From: Pseudocercospora fijiensis CIRAD86
Taxonomy: Eukaryota > Ascomycota > Dothideomycetes > Mycosphaerellales > Mycosphaerellaceae
DNA length: 64,000 bases
Direction: 5' to 3'
NCBI RefSeq assembly: GCF_000340215.1
Contig: NW_006921551.1
Location: 82,475-146,474 of the forward strand
Of the stretch, positions 46,900 through 58,968 are shown one piece after another. The notes under the pieces are model-generated. The model saw only the letters and a list, made by a program, of their open reading frames with translations. It made no database searches and was not told where the DNA came from. A program made the translations under genes and the position numbers. Every line of letters starts with the position of its first letter. Positions within the stretch are counted from its first letter, which is position 1.

Positions 46900-49800
46900 G
46901 AATCCGTAGTAAAGCAAGATCGCTAACTTAGTCTCTTCGTTATCCTATTATAATTTCCTAGCTTAGTAATACCCTTCTTTTAGTAAAGCTCTATATATCG
47001 CCGATAGACTACAACCTGCTTTCTCTAAAGGTCGAGATCTACTATTTCTAGCCGTAAATCGCGGCGTTAGTCTTTAAGAGTCGGTCTCGCGTTTTCTTAG
47101 TTACGCCTAGAAGCCCTTCCCTAACTATTCTAATATATATTAACTTAGTACTCGCCGTTGCTAGATTCGCTATCTATAGAGGATATTTGTCTTCGTTTCG
47201 GTATAGGCTTTCGTTATCTAATCTGCTCTAGTATAGCTCTTCCTTTAATAAATAAAGCCTCGCGTTAGGTATTAGTTACTAGTTGCGGTATAGCTAGGCT
47301 ATACTTATAAGCATTTAGCTCTATTAATTTCCTAGCGGCCTGCTACTAAGAGATAAGCTAGATAAGTTTCTCGTTAGACTTGTTTCTTGCTTAAGGATAT
47401 CGTAATCGTAGTTTTTCGAGATTATAGAAAGAGATATAGATAGGCTCGGGTAGCGTATAGGGTAGAGGTACGCTCCTAGTCTCCCGTAACGCAATTCGCC
47501 GAGTAGAGCCTTTACCTATAACGCTAAGCAAGCCCTCGTACTCTATTATCGTTATAGCTTCTTCGAAAAGTTATAGCTCCTAAAAGTTTACTCTAGGCCG
47601 TAGTATACTAAAGAGAAAGGTGACCTTTTCGTAACGCAAAGATCGCTATCTATTAGTATATAATACTTTAAAAAAGGCGTATATTAACCTTCTCGGCTCG
47701 TCTAGGCTATACGTAGATTAATCTAGTTCTAAGTACTATAGCGCTAGCCTAGCTAATACTAGACTACGGATAGTATCTGCGTTAAGTTAGCTTAAAACAT
47801 TTAGATATAGCTAATACTAATTGCCTAAGATATCGTATAGATACCCTTATTTAGCGCCGTAAAGGCCTTTTTTAGAATGTCGCGAAATTCTAGAAAGTTA
47901 TACTTGTCTATCTCTACGGCAATCTGTCTTAGAGCCGTATCTATATATATAATACCGATCGGCGTCTTTAGCGTCTCTAGTAGTCGAGCTAACTCGGACT
48001 ATAGCTCTTCTAGGAGTATAGAGTCGGCACTCGCGATAAATACGCCTATCTAATAATTACTATAACCTTTCGTATGTTAGTACTGCTTTTAGTCTATAAT
48101 AATTTAAGAGCATACGGTTAATCTTTGCCTATATATTACAAACCTATATATAAGCCTTCGAATAATTTGTCCTAACTTATGCCTAAAGTATTAACAATTG
48201 TTAAAGCTAGCTAGACACTCGAAACTTACGGTTATTAAAACTCCGCCTAATTTAACATACCTAAAGACCCTTACCCTCCTAGACAATGCCGCGCAGTTAG
48301 GTAACGCTAGGACTCGACTAGGAGGAAGTCTGCTAGCTGCTAGTCCTAAGCTCTAGTCTCTAGTCGAGCATCTACGCTAATTAGTATTGCTAGCGACTCG
48401 CTAGAGCATTAGTCTTACTATAGGAAGGCTACGCGCGGATTGGCAGGCCTGCCGAATTACTAATTTATTATCCTCGAACTACGTATTGCGGTCGACGATG
48501 CGATCTAAGCAGAGTTGTAGCTCCCGAAAGGTAGTCGTCCTAGCTATTCTTTAAAGACGTTTAGTTTTGGTAGAGGTACTAGCAGTTTAGGGTTAAATAC
48601 GAGTTTATTAAGTATAGTCGTGCACTCGCTAGATAGTTAAGAACTCAAGTTGCAGCGAACCTAGAGTTAGCGCGCTAGTAAATGCTAAGCAGATATAGAG
48701 ATTTACTTACTACCTAAACATTGCCGCTAGACACGTAAGTGTCGGGAAAGAATTAGCTTAAAAGATCTAACTCTCCTATAGTAGGCTACAGTCGACACTG
48801 TCCTCTCTATAGGTAGACCGAAATGCTTCGCTACTTTATTACAAGTCTAGCTCTAGCTCTATAGCTAAATAGTTACGACGGTATTAGGTTACTTCGTCCT
48901 TTCGTCGGCAGCCTTCGCTACCTTACTACGCTAGCCCGCTCTGCGTCCTATCTAACGCAGTTTACGCTACGCTAGTATATATTAGTATAGCTTTAACGTA
49001 GAAGGAGGAGTACGTACAACCCTTATTCTAACTAAGTTAATTAAGAATACGAGGAGTAGTAAAGTATTTAGCCTTATTAAACCTTAGATTAGGCGCAAAG
49101 CTATATTAATATAGGATCGAGGTAATGTCTAATAGACCGGAGAGAACTATCCTAGACTCGGGTTAAGTGCCGTAGCGGGTCAAATTGTTGCCCCTCTCGT
49201 TGTAATATAAAGGGACCGTCTCGGAGCATAGGTATGCGTAGCCTATTAGCAAGGGCATTAGGCTTATTTAAGCGATATTTTTCTATTGCTATTCTGCGGA
49301 AGTAACGACCGGGCTTGTCGATATTATCTAGCAGAAACGTGTCTTACTCGCAACGGCTAGTAAACTCTTCCGGTATAACTACGTACGAGTCCTAGACCCG
49401 ATTTAGTCGTAGCCCGAAAATGCTACCTACCGTAATGCTTATTTAATCTTCTACGGGAAACTCCTATAGCTAACTACGCATGTTTACTAGACAGGTATTG
49501 CGATCGAAGAAACCGCCGGTCGTAATACTTCTAGAAAGATCGACAAGCCGCAGCTTTAGATACTTCTTATCTAGAATTCGTAGTAAAAACACGTAAAAAG
49601 GTAAGGTCTCGAAGCTAAAGTCGGCAAAGGCCTTTAGGTAAGCCTTTTAGAGCTTATATTCGACGATAATGTAAGTATAGACTAGATAAAAAGCTCCTAT
49701 AGCTAAGCAGATTAGCTTGTCGTCGTTCTTATAGAATTATAGATTAAGAGTGTTAGCTAGGCCTAGCATACCCTAGAACCTAAACTTGCCTACTAAGTCC

Positions 49801-50130
49801 TTTCCTTCCCGCTTAAGTAAAGCGATATCAACCTTATTATTAGGTACGGTAAAGCCGTCGAGCACTATACTCTAGTTTCGAGGAAAGCCGTAGTTCTAAC
49901 TCTCTACGTCGCACTTACTATCGTTATTAGAGCTAGCGCCTAACTCCACTTGCTTATCGTTAGCGATCCTTATAGCGCGTAGCTACTCTTCGTCTAGTAG
50001 CTTAGTACTCGTGCTTAGGAGGTCTTAAACCTATAACTCGAGAGGTTAGAGATCTTCTAGGATCTTATAGGCGTAATCTTGCGCTATATCCGCCTAGGTA
50101 ATAATAAATTAAAGCATATCTAATAGTATA
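46900..50130 (-). pseudogene. Unidentified coding relics, minus strand
   Basis: Two minus-strand stretches look like protein. Around 50,000-49,150 is VELGASSNNDSKCDVES, then NKVDIALLKREGKDLVGKFR, then FETLPFYVFLLRILDKKYLK and VNMRSQLQEFPVED-like. Around 48,000-47,200 is LRRLIYAFFKVLYTN-like and SVPLPYTLPEPIYISFYNLE. Stops are TAG/TAA. They may belong to one large protein or two. I know no family with this pattern and give no function. Confidence 0.35.
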
Positions 50131-50399
50131 TATAGTTATGTAAAATTATGTCTCGTACCTAGTAGGACTTAACTCTATAATGTAACCTCCTAATTAGGCG
50201 CCTTATTACGCACGATGCAAGTAAAGGCAAATTCGTCGCCTAGTAGGGGACTCCGCTATTTTAGTATTAGGAAGTGCTAGATACGGCTAGGTGCGAAAGG
50301 AGAGCGACTACTTAGTTCGATCGCATTTTAGTATATACTTAATCCGTACCGGTCTAGGCAAGGCTAGTCCTATAAGTAAGAAGTTATAGAGTAGAGGTA

Positions 50400-51770
50400 T
50401 ATATAGGTTTAACTTAGGCTCTATACCTATATTAAGATGCTTAATCGCTCGCTATAGCGTATATATAGCACTAGTAGACGTAGCAAAACCTATATTACGA
50501 CCCGTAGCGGGCACTACCGGACTAATTATTAGATATCTCGTCTTCGTAGGGCACTAACCGTCGAAAACGATACCTGTCGTAGGATTTGTATACTACGGTC
50601 CGCCTTTACGCGCGTTCGTAAGGCTCCGTATCGCCTTACGAAGATTAGTAACGGCTACTATAAATAGGAAGCACTACGATATCGATCTAGAGAATAGTAT
50701 ATTAGTATTATAGAGTACGTTAGAGAAATTCTCGTAGACGACTACTAGGACGAGTGTAACGTACTTCTCTAGGTTTTCGGAGACTAGGATATAGACGGCG
50801 ATATCTCTAGTCTATCTACCGGCATATTCGGTAAAGTTGTAGTCCTAAGAATTGTACCGAAGCCTTCTATATAGAAATTGCGACTAGACAAGAGTTTGTA
50901 TAGGTTTTGTGTACGTTTTGCCTATTTCGCTTAAAAAGACTGCTCTATACGTAGGGCAGCTTTATTAAAGCCGGGAAGGATAGAGAATTCGACTATTCTT
51001 AGATATATTTGTAGGGTTCTATACCCCTATTAATAAAGCTCCTAAAGTTAGACTATACAAACCCTCTAATAAAGTTCGTAAGTAGAAGAAGTTATAAGCG
51101 ACGGTAAGTGTTACTATGCTACCTCTTAGCTACTCCGAGTAACTAGGAATCGTCGCATCGAATACTATAGCCTATGTCTCGTTAGGATGTTCGGCTACGG
51201 TAGAGTCCTACTCGTACCGATAACGCTATAGGATATTATATTCTATAGCCGATAGGTTAATTATTCTCGTGTCTGCCTATATCCTATACGCGGGGTTATC
51301 GGGATGCTAGTACTATCTATTAACGCATCGGAAGGCTATTTAGTGTTCCGCGGCGCGATCTCTCGCACTACGGCTTCTTTACGCGAGGAGCACTTTGCTA
51401 TACAAAGTATACGTAGCGAGGCTCTAATTGCGGACAGAGTATAGCCCTAGTTGTTACATTCCTAAATTAGACTGCCGGATTTGGCCGATTAGCATTACGT
51501 GTGTTACTAGACACGACTAACTAGCCTTTAAGACGACTATCTTTCTGCAGATCTATAATATATTATATAATGCGTAGTGCCTATAGGTAAATAGAAGGAA
51601 GAAGGAGGGAATTCGAACTACGAAGGAGGTTTTTGTTAATTAATTAGGAGTAGGTCTCTATTAGATTAAAGTCGGGGCTCGAGTATAATTATAGAGGACG
51701 CGTCGTCGATATATAGGCAACTTTAGTAGTGTTTACGCGTATAGAGTCCTATACTATATAGTTAGCTTCT
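50400..51770 (+). pseudogene. Unidentified coding relic, plus strand
   Basis: From about 50,540 the frame reads VENDTCRRICILRSAFTRVR, later SREQYISIIEYVREILVDDY and RIVPKPSIQKLRLDKSLYRF-like, ending in a basic stretch near 51,000. No domain recognised. The region 51,050-51,770 holds no clear frame. Confidence 0.3.
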
Positions 51771-52689
51771 CTCTCGTTCCCCTATAATGCCCTACTCTTA
51801 CTCTAACGCGTACTATGCTCGGTATAGCCGTAGAAGAGGTTGTTCGGGTATTATCTGCACTCGTAGCGCGAGACCACTTCGAGATTAACGCTATACCGGC
51901 CTTCCGGAGGTATTTAGACCTCTAGCTAAATAGGAAGGTGCTAGCACCTTCGAGAGGCTATTCTTGCTTAATCGACTCGATAGTAGCTAGCGAGAGCGTA
52001 GCGTAATAGGTACTCTTCGAGAGTTAGTAGGCCTTCGAATAGGCGCTGTCCGTATACTAACCTCTCGTCTAGCCCCCTATTCTATCCCTTCGACTCTTAA
52101 TAATGCTATCGCTCGTACTACGCGCGCCCTAGACGTACCTATCTATCCGTTGCCTTAGTTAAGTGTAGAAGAATAAGAAGAACATAAAGTCGTAGTAAGA
52201 GTAATAAGGGCAGGCGCAGCGTCGGCTAGACCCGCTACTTCTACTACCGCGATCGTATACTAAGCCTTCCGCCGCTAGTCTACAATTAACTACCTAAATA
52301 CGACGAGTCTTAGTAGTAGCTAATTGAGCAATAAGAGGCTTTATAGCGCTACAATCTACCGGTAGAGGCTATAGACCTCAATTCTAGCTATTCTAAGCCT
52401 CCGAATCTAACCCCTCGAGTCGACGTTATACCCCGTACTAGATTAAGCAACTCCTAATTCTTTATCTTAATCCTCCGGGTTTAATTTGCTTTCTTAATCG
52501 ATATAACAAATACTTTAGCGCTTCCTTCTACTCGCTAATCGACCTGCCGGATAGCTAGCACTTCTATTACTACGTACGCTCTTATTTAGGACTCCTTACG
52601 AGCTTCTATCGTACGAAATCGCTACCTAGTAGCCTCTCGAATACTAAATCTACCGGAGAGTCGTCCTTCTATACAAACTTCGCTACGCT

Positions 52690-53290
52690 ATTAAACACCT
52701 CTACCGAGCGGTAGGATAGTCGGCTTCTCGTATTACGAAGTAGTTAAAGAGAGCATATAGGACTGTTTACAATGTATATCGTAAGTAGTAGACTCCGCGG
52801 GTTTGTCGCTATCGACCGTAAGAAGACCTAGATTTAGCACCTATTCTAGTCGATAACTCGAGAAGCCTGTTTCTTATTAACGCACTACGCCGGCGGCGTA
52901 CGATCTTTACGACCTAATAATAAAGGGACATTGTTAGCTTCGTTATGTAAAATGCTACTACGAGACGGATAACTTTCCGCGAGATAAGGGACGCTTTAAA
53001 CCTCCCTTGCTATCCTCGTACTATATCTCGAATTTGCCGTCGATTTAGCTTCCGCTACTACGTCGTACGCCCTCGCCCCTTCTATAGCATACTAACACAA
53101 TAAAAAAGGTTGGAATAGGCATAGTTATACCGTTACTAGACAACCGATAACTAGGCTAACGTTCTATAGTTAGACGAGTGTGCTATACGTAATAGATTAT
53201 ATAAGCGGCTCTTTGTAACTCGGTAGGTTAGTAAGCGCAACCGAGACGTAGCTTAACTAACCTAGGCCTAGGCCGCGTATCGCACTATTA
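52690..53290 (+). pseudogene. Tc1/mariner-like transposase relic
   Basis: The plus strand shows a helix-turn-helix-like start (KRAYRTVYNVYRK near 52,745-52,785). A second helical segment follows (RRITFREIRDALNLPCYPRT near 52,950-53,010), then KRLEQAQLYRYQTTDNQANV-like and LDECAIRNRLYKRLFVTR near 53,110-53,220. The pattern R..WA..H..WT...W..V.W.DE is the first catalytic Asp region of Tc1/mariner transposases. The Trp codons are now TAG, as RIP predicts. The second Asp and third acidic residue were not located, so the relic may be truncated. No terminal inverted repeats were found. Confidence 0.5.
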
Positions 53291-53419
53291 GATCTTCTCG
53301 GTACGTATAATGTCCCGTCCTACGAGGCTCGATCTTCGGCTACTACTTAGCGTATAGGAGACTCGTAAGGCCGTAACGAAGATACATTTTAGGATGTAAA
53401 AGAGCACGTCGTTTTAATA

Positions 53420-53614
53420 ATGCAAGAGATAGCAGCGGCGGGTAAGGAGATACGGGTTTATATACTTGCCGATATAGCGGGAGAGTATAGCGAGGATACT
53501 CTCGCGGCAGCGATTAGAGAACTTGTCCGTAATAGCCGATTGCTCGTAAGAGTATTATCGGAACGTATTAGTATTAGACTAGCCTCCTATATGCGAGAGC
53601 GCTTTAGTAGTTAA
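53420..53614 (+). other. Short fully open frame (64 codons) in RIP-mutated DNA
   Basis: The frame from an ATG at 53,420 to TAA encodes a charged helical sequence (ITELVRNSRLL-like; contains EYSEDTLAAAIRELV). It is in a different frame from the preceding transposase relic. Because TpG and CpA are absent there, openness may be due to few Gln/Trp codons rather than function. Confidence 0.25.
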
Positions 53615-53829
53615 GCCGCAGCAGTTACGGTTACTCCTAACGAAGCCGTACGCGAGGGAGGCTAAGCAAACGACTAGCCGAGACACTCGAGTCTAGTAAT
53701 AGTAGTAACGTCCCTCCGATTTAATGCCCGTAGCGCGAGGTCGATAAGGTATAGTGCCTATAGAGTAGTAATAGCAACAAACTGTACGGACACCTAAAAG
53801 CAAGCTATATTAAAGAGACTAAGGGCGTA

Positions 53830-55560
53830 CCTTGTCGTCTTTAGTATAGATTATCTTTTCCCTCTTACCTAATTGCGGAAGAGCACTATCGCGGCAATCT
53901 TAAAGGCATCGTCTGCTACGTAGCTTAGATATAGCGATAATAGTCTAAGGTTGTATATAGATACCCCGGTTATACCTGTCTTAATCCTATTAAAAGCTAC
54001 TACGTAAATTATCTCGCTAGCAGCTAAGGCGTCTAGTGTTCTAGATGCTTAGTATACTTTAGCGATGTATATAAACTTCTTCTTCTTACTAAGGCGAGAA
54101 GGCGGCTCTATAGGGCAGCGAGACTCGCTAGGTAGAGGTTTTCCTAGTAGCTACTAGCCTTTAGACGGGCTAGAAGCTCTAGGCAGTATAGACTAGAATT
54201 CCCGACCTAAAAAGCTTAGTTCTACGGTCCTACTCGGTATAGTATAGTAAGCTAGGATCTATTCGTATACATCCTCTAGCGAATTTCTTCTATACTACTT
54301 AAAGCTGTCTAGCTTAGCGACGTCGGCATTAGTACTTAGCTTCTGCTATAAGATCGAAGGCGTCTATAGACGGCTCCTAGGATCTAGGCCTCCTCGTACG
54401 CGCTTTATCTTTCTAAATATTCGCTCGGCTTAAGCGTTAGTAAAAGTATAGAAGCCCTTCGTGCCCGCGATAACTACTAGAGACTCTATAGATATAATGT
54501 ATAGGGGGTACTACTTATAAGATATATATTAAATAGCGAATATAGATATTAAAGTATAGGGTAGATTTATTAGGGCGCTATATATACTCCTTAAGTACCG
54601 TCCTCGATAGCTATACCGAAAGAAAGCCTGCCTATTAGTATTGCTAGGGACGAAATCTAGAAAGATAATAGTCGGGAAGTTACGCCTAGACGCGTATATC
54701 GGTATTTAAAGCTCTAGTATCGTTTAACTTGTTAATACTAACCTAGGCTCGTTAGGCGAACGGCCCGGCAGGCATACTTGCGTACCTTTTACCGCTAGGT
54801 AAGAAGCTAGATATTAGAAGAAGCTACGCCTACGGAAAAAGCGATTTCGTTTAGCCTAAGAGTGGATCGCTTGTAGTTGGGAATAGATTTGCGGTCGCTC
54901 GAAAGCTAGGTAGCAAGATCGTCTTTCTAGAAGTACCTATCGGAGATAGGAAGATCTATATTCGCGCTTCTTCTTAGTCGGCTTTAGGCTAGGCGCATTC
55001 GTATTTGCCTCTATTACAAGGCGCGACCTTATAAGGTAAGTAATAATAGCGAAGCCGCAGTTAGAGAAGGTTCGGCGTACGGGCTAGAGACTAAGCTAGA
55101 ACCTATAAGATAGCGCGCTCTAGCCGATTAAACCGTATTAAGTTATTATTAAGCTATTAAGCTATAGATATTATTTAAGCAGTTGCGAATCTCTAGCAAC
55201 GCCTAAAGTATAGTAAGTAGGGCAGTAAGGTCTAGGACGTCTATAAGGCTGTCTAGGATTCTCGCTCTACTACTAGTACGCGCGAGGTCGATACTATTAG
55301 CTAGCTCTAATAAGACGAAGACCCCCTACGAGTCGCGAGGCTAATAATACTAGAGCTTCGCACTAAGCGTACGATACCTAGTAAGTACCTATATCGACAA
55401 CGCCTTCTAAGTATAACCTAGCAGATTCGTATCGCTCTTACCTACGCCGAGAACGTATCCTAAGCAGCCTTCGATATAGCCTTATATACTTAAGAGAAAG
55501 ATATCTTTCTTAACGTAGAGATATACCGCGCTCGAATTATCTTATAAAATGTGCTCCTAG
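53830..55560 (-). pseudogene. Unidentified coding relic, minus strand
   Basis: The minus-strand frame contains YVLGVGKSDTNLLGYTQKAL-like, LELANSIDLARTSSRARILD and IPNYKRSTLRLNEIAFSVG, then a downstream part IFRKIKRVRGGLDPRSRL. It looks like a single protein of some 500-600 residues with helical content. No family recognised. Confidence 0.33.
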
Positions 55561-55689
55561 GCGGCTAGCGCGTGCCTAGAGGAGTGCGAGCGAAGCTTTC
55601 GCCTTATATATACTAAGCTAATTCGGTTCTTTAGACCTCGAAGCTAGACCTCGAAGCTATTACTATTATTATACGATTTAGTTCTATTA

Positions 55690-56296
55690 GAATAGTTTAT
55701 TAGGAATAAGTATTTTTATATTTTTGTATTACTATTTTTCTTTTCTAGTATTTTAGATACTACTTTTTTATTTTTAACTTTATATATATTACTTACTTTT
55801 ATTCTAGTTTTCTCTAATTTTTTATATCTATTACTACTTTTTATATTATTAAAAAAACTATTTTTAATTTTTTTCTTTAATGTTTTACAGTTTTTCTATT
55901 TAGTATCTTACTTGTTTTACTTACCTATTTTATATTTTCTTATTTATTTTTATTATATGTTTTCTTTTTTCTAATACGTCTAAGTCCTCTTATTTATATC
56001 CTTATTTATTACTTATTTTCTATCTTACTACTTAGTTTAGTACTAGCTTATTATTTAGTCTATTAATTAGCTTATTATTTAGTTTATTATTTACTTTGTT
56101 CTCTAGTTTTTTATTTAATCTATTATTTGCTTTATTATTTAGTTTCTTCTCTAGTTTATTATTTACCTTCTTTTTAACTTTATTATAAGTTATTTATTTA
56201 CTAGAATATAATTTATTTTATTAATTGTTTAACTAATTGTTTAACTAATTGCTTTACTAATTGTTTAATTAATTATTTAATTAATTGCCTTACTAA
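55690..56296. other. Very AT-rich, T-biased low-complexity DNA
   Basis: Plus-strand runs of T and TTTA/TTAT with almost no G. No gene is supported. It grades into the 12-bp repeat array that follows. Confidence 0.7.
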
Positions 56297-56552
56297 TTGT
56301 TCTACTATTGTTTTATTCATTGTTTTATTAATTGTTTTGTTAATTGTTTTGTTAATTGTTTTGTTAATTGTTTTATTTATCGTTTTATTAATTGGTTTAT
56401 TAATTGTTTTGTTAATTGTTTTGTTAATTGTTTTATTAATTGTTTTGTTAATTGTTCTATTAATTGTTTTATTGGTTGTTTTATTAGTTGTTTTATTAGT
56501 TGTTTTATTAGTTGTTTTGTTTGTTGTTTTGTTAATTGTTTTACTAACCAGG
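56220..56552 (+). repeat. 12-bp tandem array (TTAATTGTTTTR type)
   Basis: More than 20 copies of a 12-bp unit such as TTAATTGTTTTG or TTAATTGTTTTA. It creates open frames in two registers (FVNCFVNC- and LIVLLIVL-like repeats) that are not genes. Each unit contains one or two intact TpG, in contrast to the surrounding DNA. Confidence 0.9.
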
Positions 56553-56915
56553 ATAGTACCCGTACGTAAGTACTTCTGCTCCTTCTACTTACGTAGTAAT
56601 AGCGGTAGCGCCCGCGAGTTTTTAAATTTTATATATACCTAGTATAGCGGAGCCGCGAATTTTAGGGTTCCTCGCTCTTATTCTCGCTCTCGTTCCTTTA
56701 ATATTTTTCGGTAATTTTATAAATTTAAATCGTATGTTTTCTATAATTAAAATTAATTTTTCTATAGGTTCTTTTATTAAAAGTTGTTTTATAAATTCTT
56801 TTATTAATGTTTTAGTTAATTTTCTTATTAATTTTCTTATTAATTGTTTGTATATTTTACTATATATTTTACTATATATTTGAAGTATTAGAAGGAAGGC
56901 AAAAGGCTTTACTAG

Positions 56916-56991
56916 CGGTTGTTCGGGAAGTCGGCGGTTGTTCGGGAATTCGGCGCTTGTTCGGGAAGTCGGCGCTTGTTCGGAGATACCG
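56916..56991 (+). repeat. 19-bp tandem repeat, four copies
   Basis: The unit CGGTTGTTCGGGAAGTCGG starts at 56916, 56935, 56954 and 56973, with GGTT or GCTT variants. TpG is retained in every unit. The stretch 56,560-56,915 between this and the 12-bp array is AT-rich and without a gene. Confidence 0.88.
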
Positions 56992-57040
56992 GCGCTAGCT
57001 CCGAAAGTCTCTACTTATAGAAATTGACTAATTAGGTATA

Positions 57041-57345
57041 TAGGATTCTAAAATCCGGGGTCGGCTTAGCGTCACGTATAGCTGAGTGTACATTTAGCAA
57101 CGTAGAGTAGTACCCTCCTTGCTATTGTAAGGCGAGCTTCGCTCGCAATAAAGTCGCGTAAAAGTCAGACACGTGATTTTCTCGGAGGTTGTGTTCTGCC
57201 GTGCCGTCCTAGCAGTTCTTGTAGAATTCAGCCAATCAGAGCTTCAGCTTTCAGAATCCGGGGAATCACGTAGTAACAACTCGGCGCAATCAGCCACTGT
57301 GGTACCCTTGTTAGTGTAAGGCGAGCTTCGCTCGCAATTAGAGTA
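57041..57345. other. Island that escaped RIP, bounded by a hairpin repeat
   Basis: CpA and TpG are normal here (e.g. GTTGTGTTCTGCCGTGCCG and CAGCCAATCAGAGCTTCAG). The motif TAAGGCGAGCTTCGCTCGCA occurs at about 57128-57147 and again at about 57317-57336. It contains the hairpin GCGAGC-TTC-GCTCGC, preceded both times by a GTACCCT-like segment. No protein frame. A CCAAT-like box (GCCAATCAGA at 57231-57240) is present, so a promoter relic is possible. Confidence 0.65.
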
Positions 57346-57627
57346 GCCGTTTTAGCGAAGCTAGCGAAGAAGAGATCGGTAGGTAGTTATAGAGCAGACC
57401 GGGGAAAGGCATATAGGACGCTACGCCCGGCGCTAGGTAGTAAGAGGTAGGTCTATAGGCGGTAATGCTCTGCTTAGCGCTAACTACGTAAGTAGCTGCT
57501 CCGTAATAGCGCGGTAGTTAGGATTCTTCGCATAGTCCGCTTCTAGTAGGCTATTCCTATATCGCAATCTAAGACATATTCTCGATTATTACGAGTCTAA
57601 GCTTGCAAAACAAACAACTAACCCTAC

Positions 57628-58120
57628 GCCGTTAGCAGATAGTATAAACGTTAAACACAAGCACTATCGGCGTGCTAATTAGTAGCCGCTATTAAATAGC
57701 ACTATCGAGGATCTTTTCTAGGCGCGGTAGCCTTAGCTTCGTATTACTTCCTTTACGCCGTCGGTAGATAGCATAAACGTTAAATGCAAGCACTATCGAG
57801 GATCCTTTCTAGGCGCGGCAGCCTTAGCTTCGCATTACTTCCTTTGCGCCGTTAGCAGATAGTAGAAACGTTAAATACAAGCACTATCGAGGATCTTTTC
57901 TAGGCGCGGTAGCCTTAGCTTCGTATTACTTCCTTTACGCCGTCGGCAGATAGCATAAACGTTAAAGATAAGCACTATCGAGGATCTTTTCTAGGCGCGG
58001 CAGCCTTAGCTTCGTATCACTTCCTTTACGCCGTCGGCAGATAGTATAAACGTTAAATATAAGCACTATCGAGGATCTTTTCTAGGCGCGGCAGCCTTAG
58101 CTTCGCATTACTTCCTTGCT
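57628..58120 (+). repeat. 91-bp minisatellite, four regular copies plus a variant first copy
   Basis: Regular units start at 57757, 57848, 57939 and 58030 (period 91). The first, at 57628, has an extra 38 bp. Each contains CACTATCGAGGATC and GGCGCGGCAGCC. Copies differ mostly by transitions, some at CpA/TpA (GCAG versus GTAG), so RIP acted unevenly on them. Confidence 0.9.
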
Positions 58121-58439
58121 AATACGTTACAACACCTTAGATTCGAGATTATTACGCAATGTAGTCGCACGTAAGAAGTAAGGTCTACCGCGACAAGGTC
58201 GAGGCACAGATAATTAGATACTCGACTAGTGCTCGCAAGCCTATATTTAGTATTAAACTTAAAAAGCCGCTCTTGCTCGGTATTAAATAGCTTGCTATAC
58301 CGAGACACGTCTATACTTTTACTTCGGACGCGGAATGGGCGAGGACGATTATAGATAGATATACTTTAGAGATCTTAGTCTAATCTAGGAACTCGAAAGA
58401 ATTAGCCGCGCTCTTAAGCTAGCTCGAGAACAATGTTAC

Positions 58440-58640
58440 GAAAACTTGTTTCCCGATCGCGACGATCCTATCGACAGGATCGCTTAGGATCCTAAGCGAG
58501 TTTCGGGACGGGCCGTCCCGAAATTCGAGGACGTACGCGCCCGAACTTTGCGTAAAGGACGCGGGACTTAGAGCCCGACGGACGCGGGACCTAGAGCCCG
58601 ACTACTGCTACTACTACGCGGTATTCTAGGCTATTATATA
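58440..58640. other. GC-rich palindromic cluster
   Basis: It contains GATCGCTTAGGATCCTAAGC (inverted repeat around GGATCC), then TTTCGGGACGGGCCGTCCCG (perfect inverted repeat with ends CGGGACGG/CCGTCCCG). Finally a direct repeat GACGCGGGAC(T/C)TAGAGCCCG occurs twice. No gene. The following 58,640-58,968 is AT-rich with no gene. Confidence 0.7.
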
Positions 58641-58968
58641 CGCACATAGATGAAACTTGGCGGGTTCGTAGGTTTTTTTTTATAAATAAATCTTTTTCCT
58701 TAAGGTTTTTTTTAAAAGCCGACGCTTAATAAGTAGAACTTTATAGAAAAAGTATACTCGAGATTCCTTTCTAGATTCTAAGTTAACTACTAGGTATTAA
58801 GACTTAAAACTTTTGAATACTCTTATTAGTAGGTAGAGCTCTAAGTTCTATCTTTTAGATTTCTAAAAATAGTAAAGTATAACTTAGAAAAAGCTAAAAT
58901 ACTATATTATTTATTCCGTTTTCCTAGCTTTAGTTTCTTAGGAAAACTAGAAATTTTATACTTTTGCC

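Noticed and set aside
56297..56642. Two overlapping open frames with FVNC- and LIVL-type repeats
   Set aside because: They are translations of the 12-bp tandem array in two registers, not genes.
35195..58120. CRISPR-like arrays
   Set aside because: The tandem repeats have no unique spacers of constant length, and the context is fungal.
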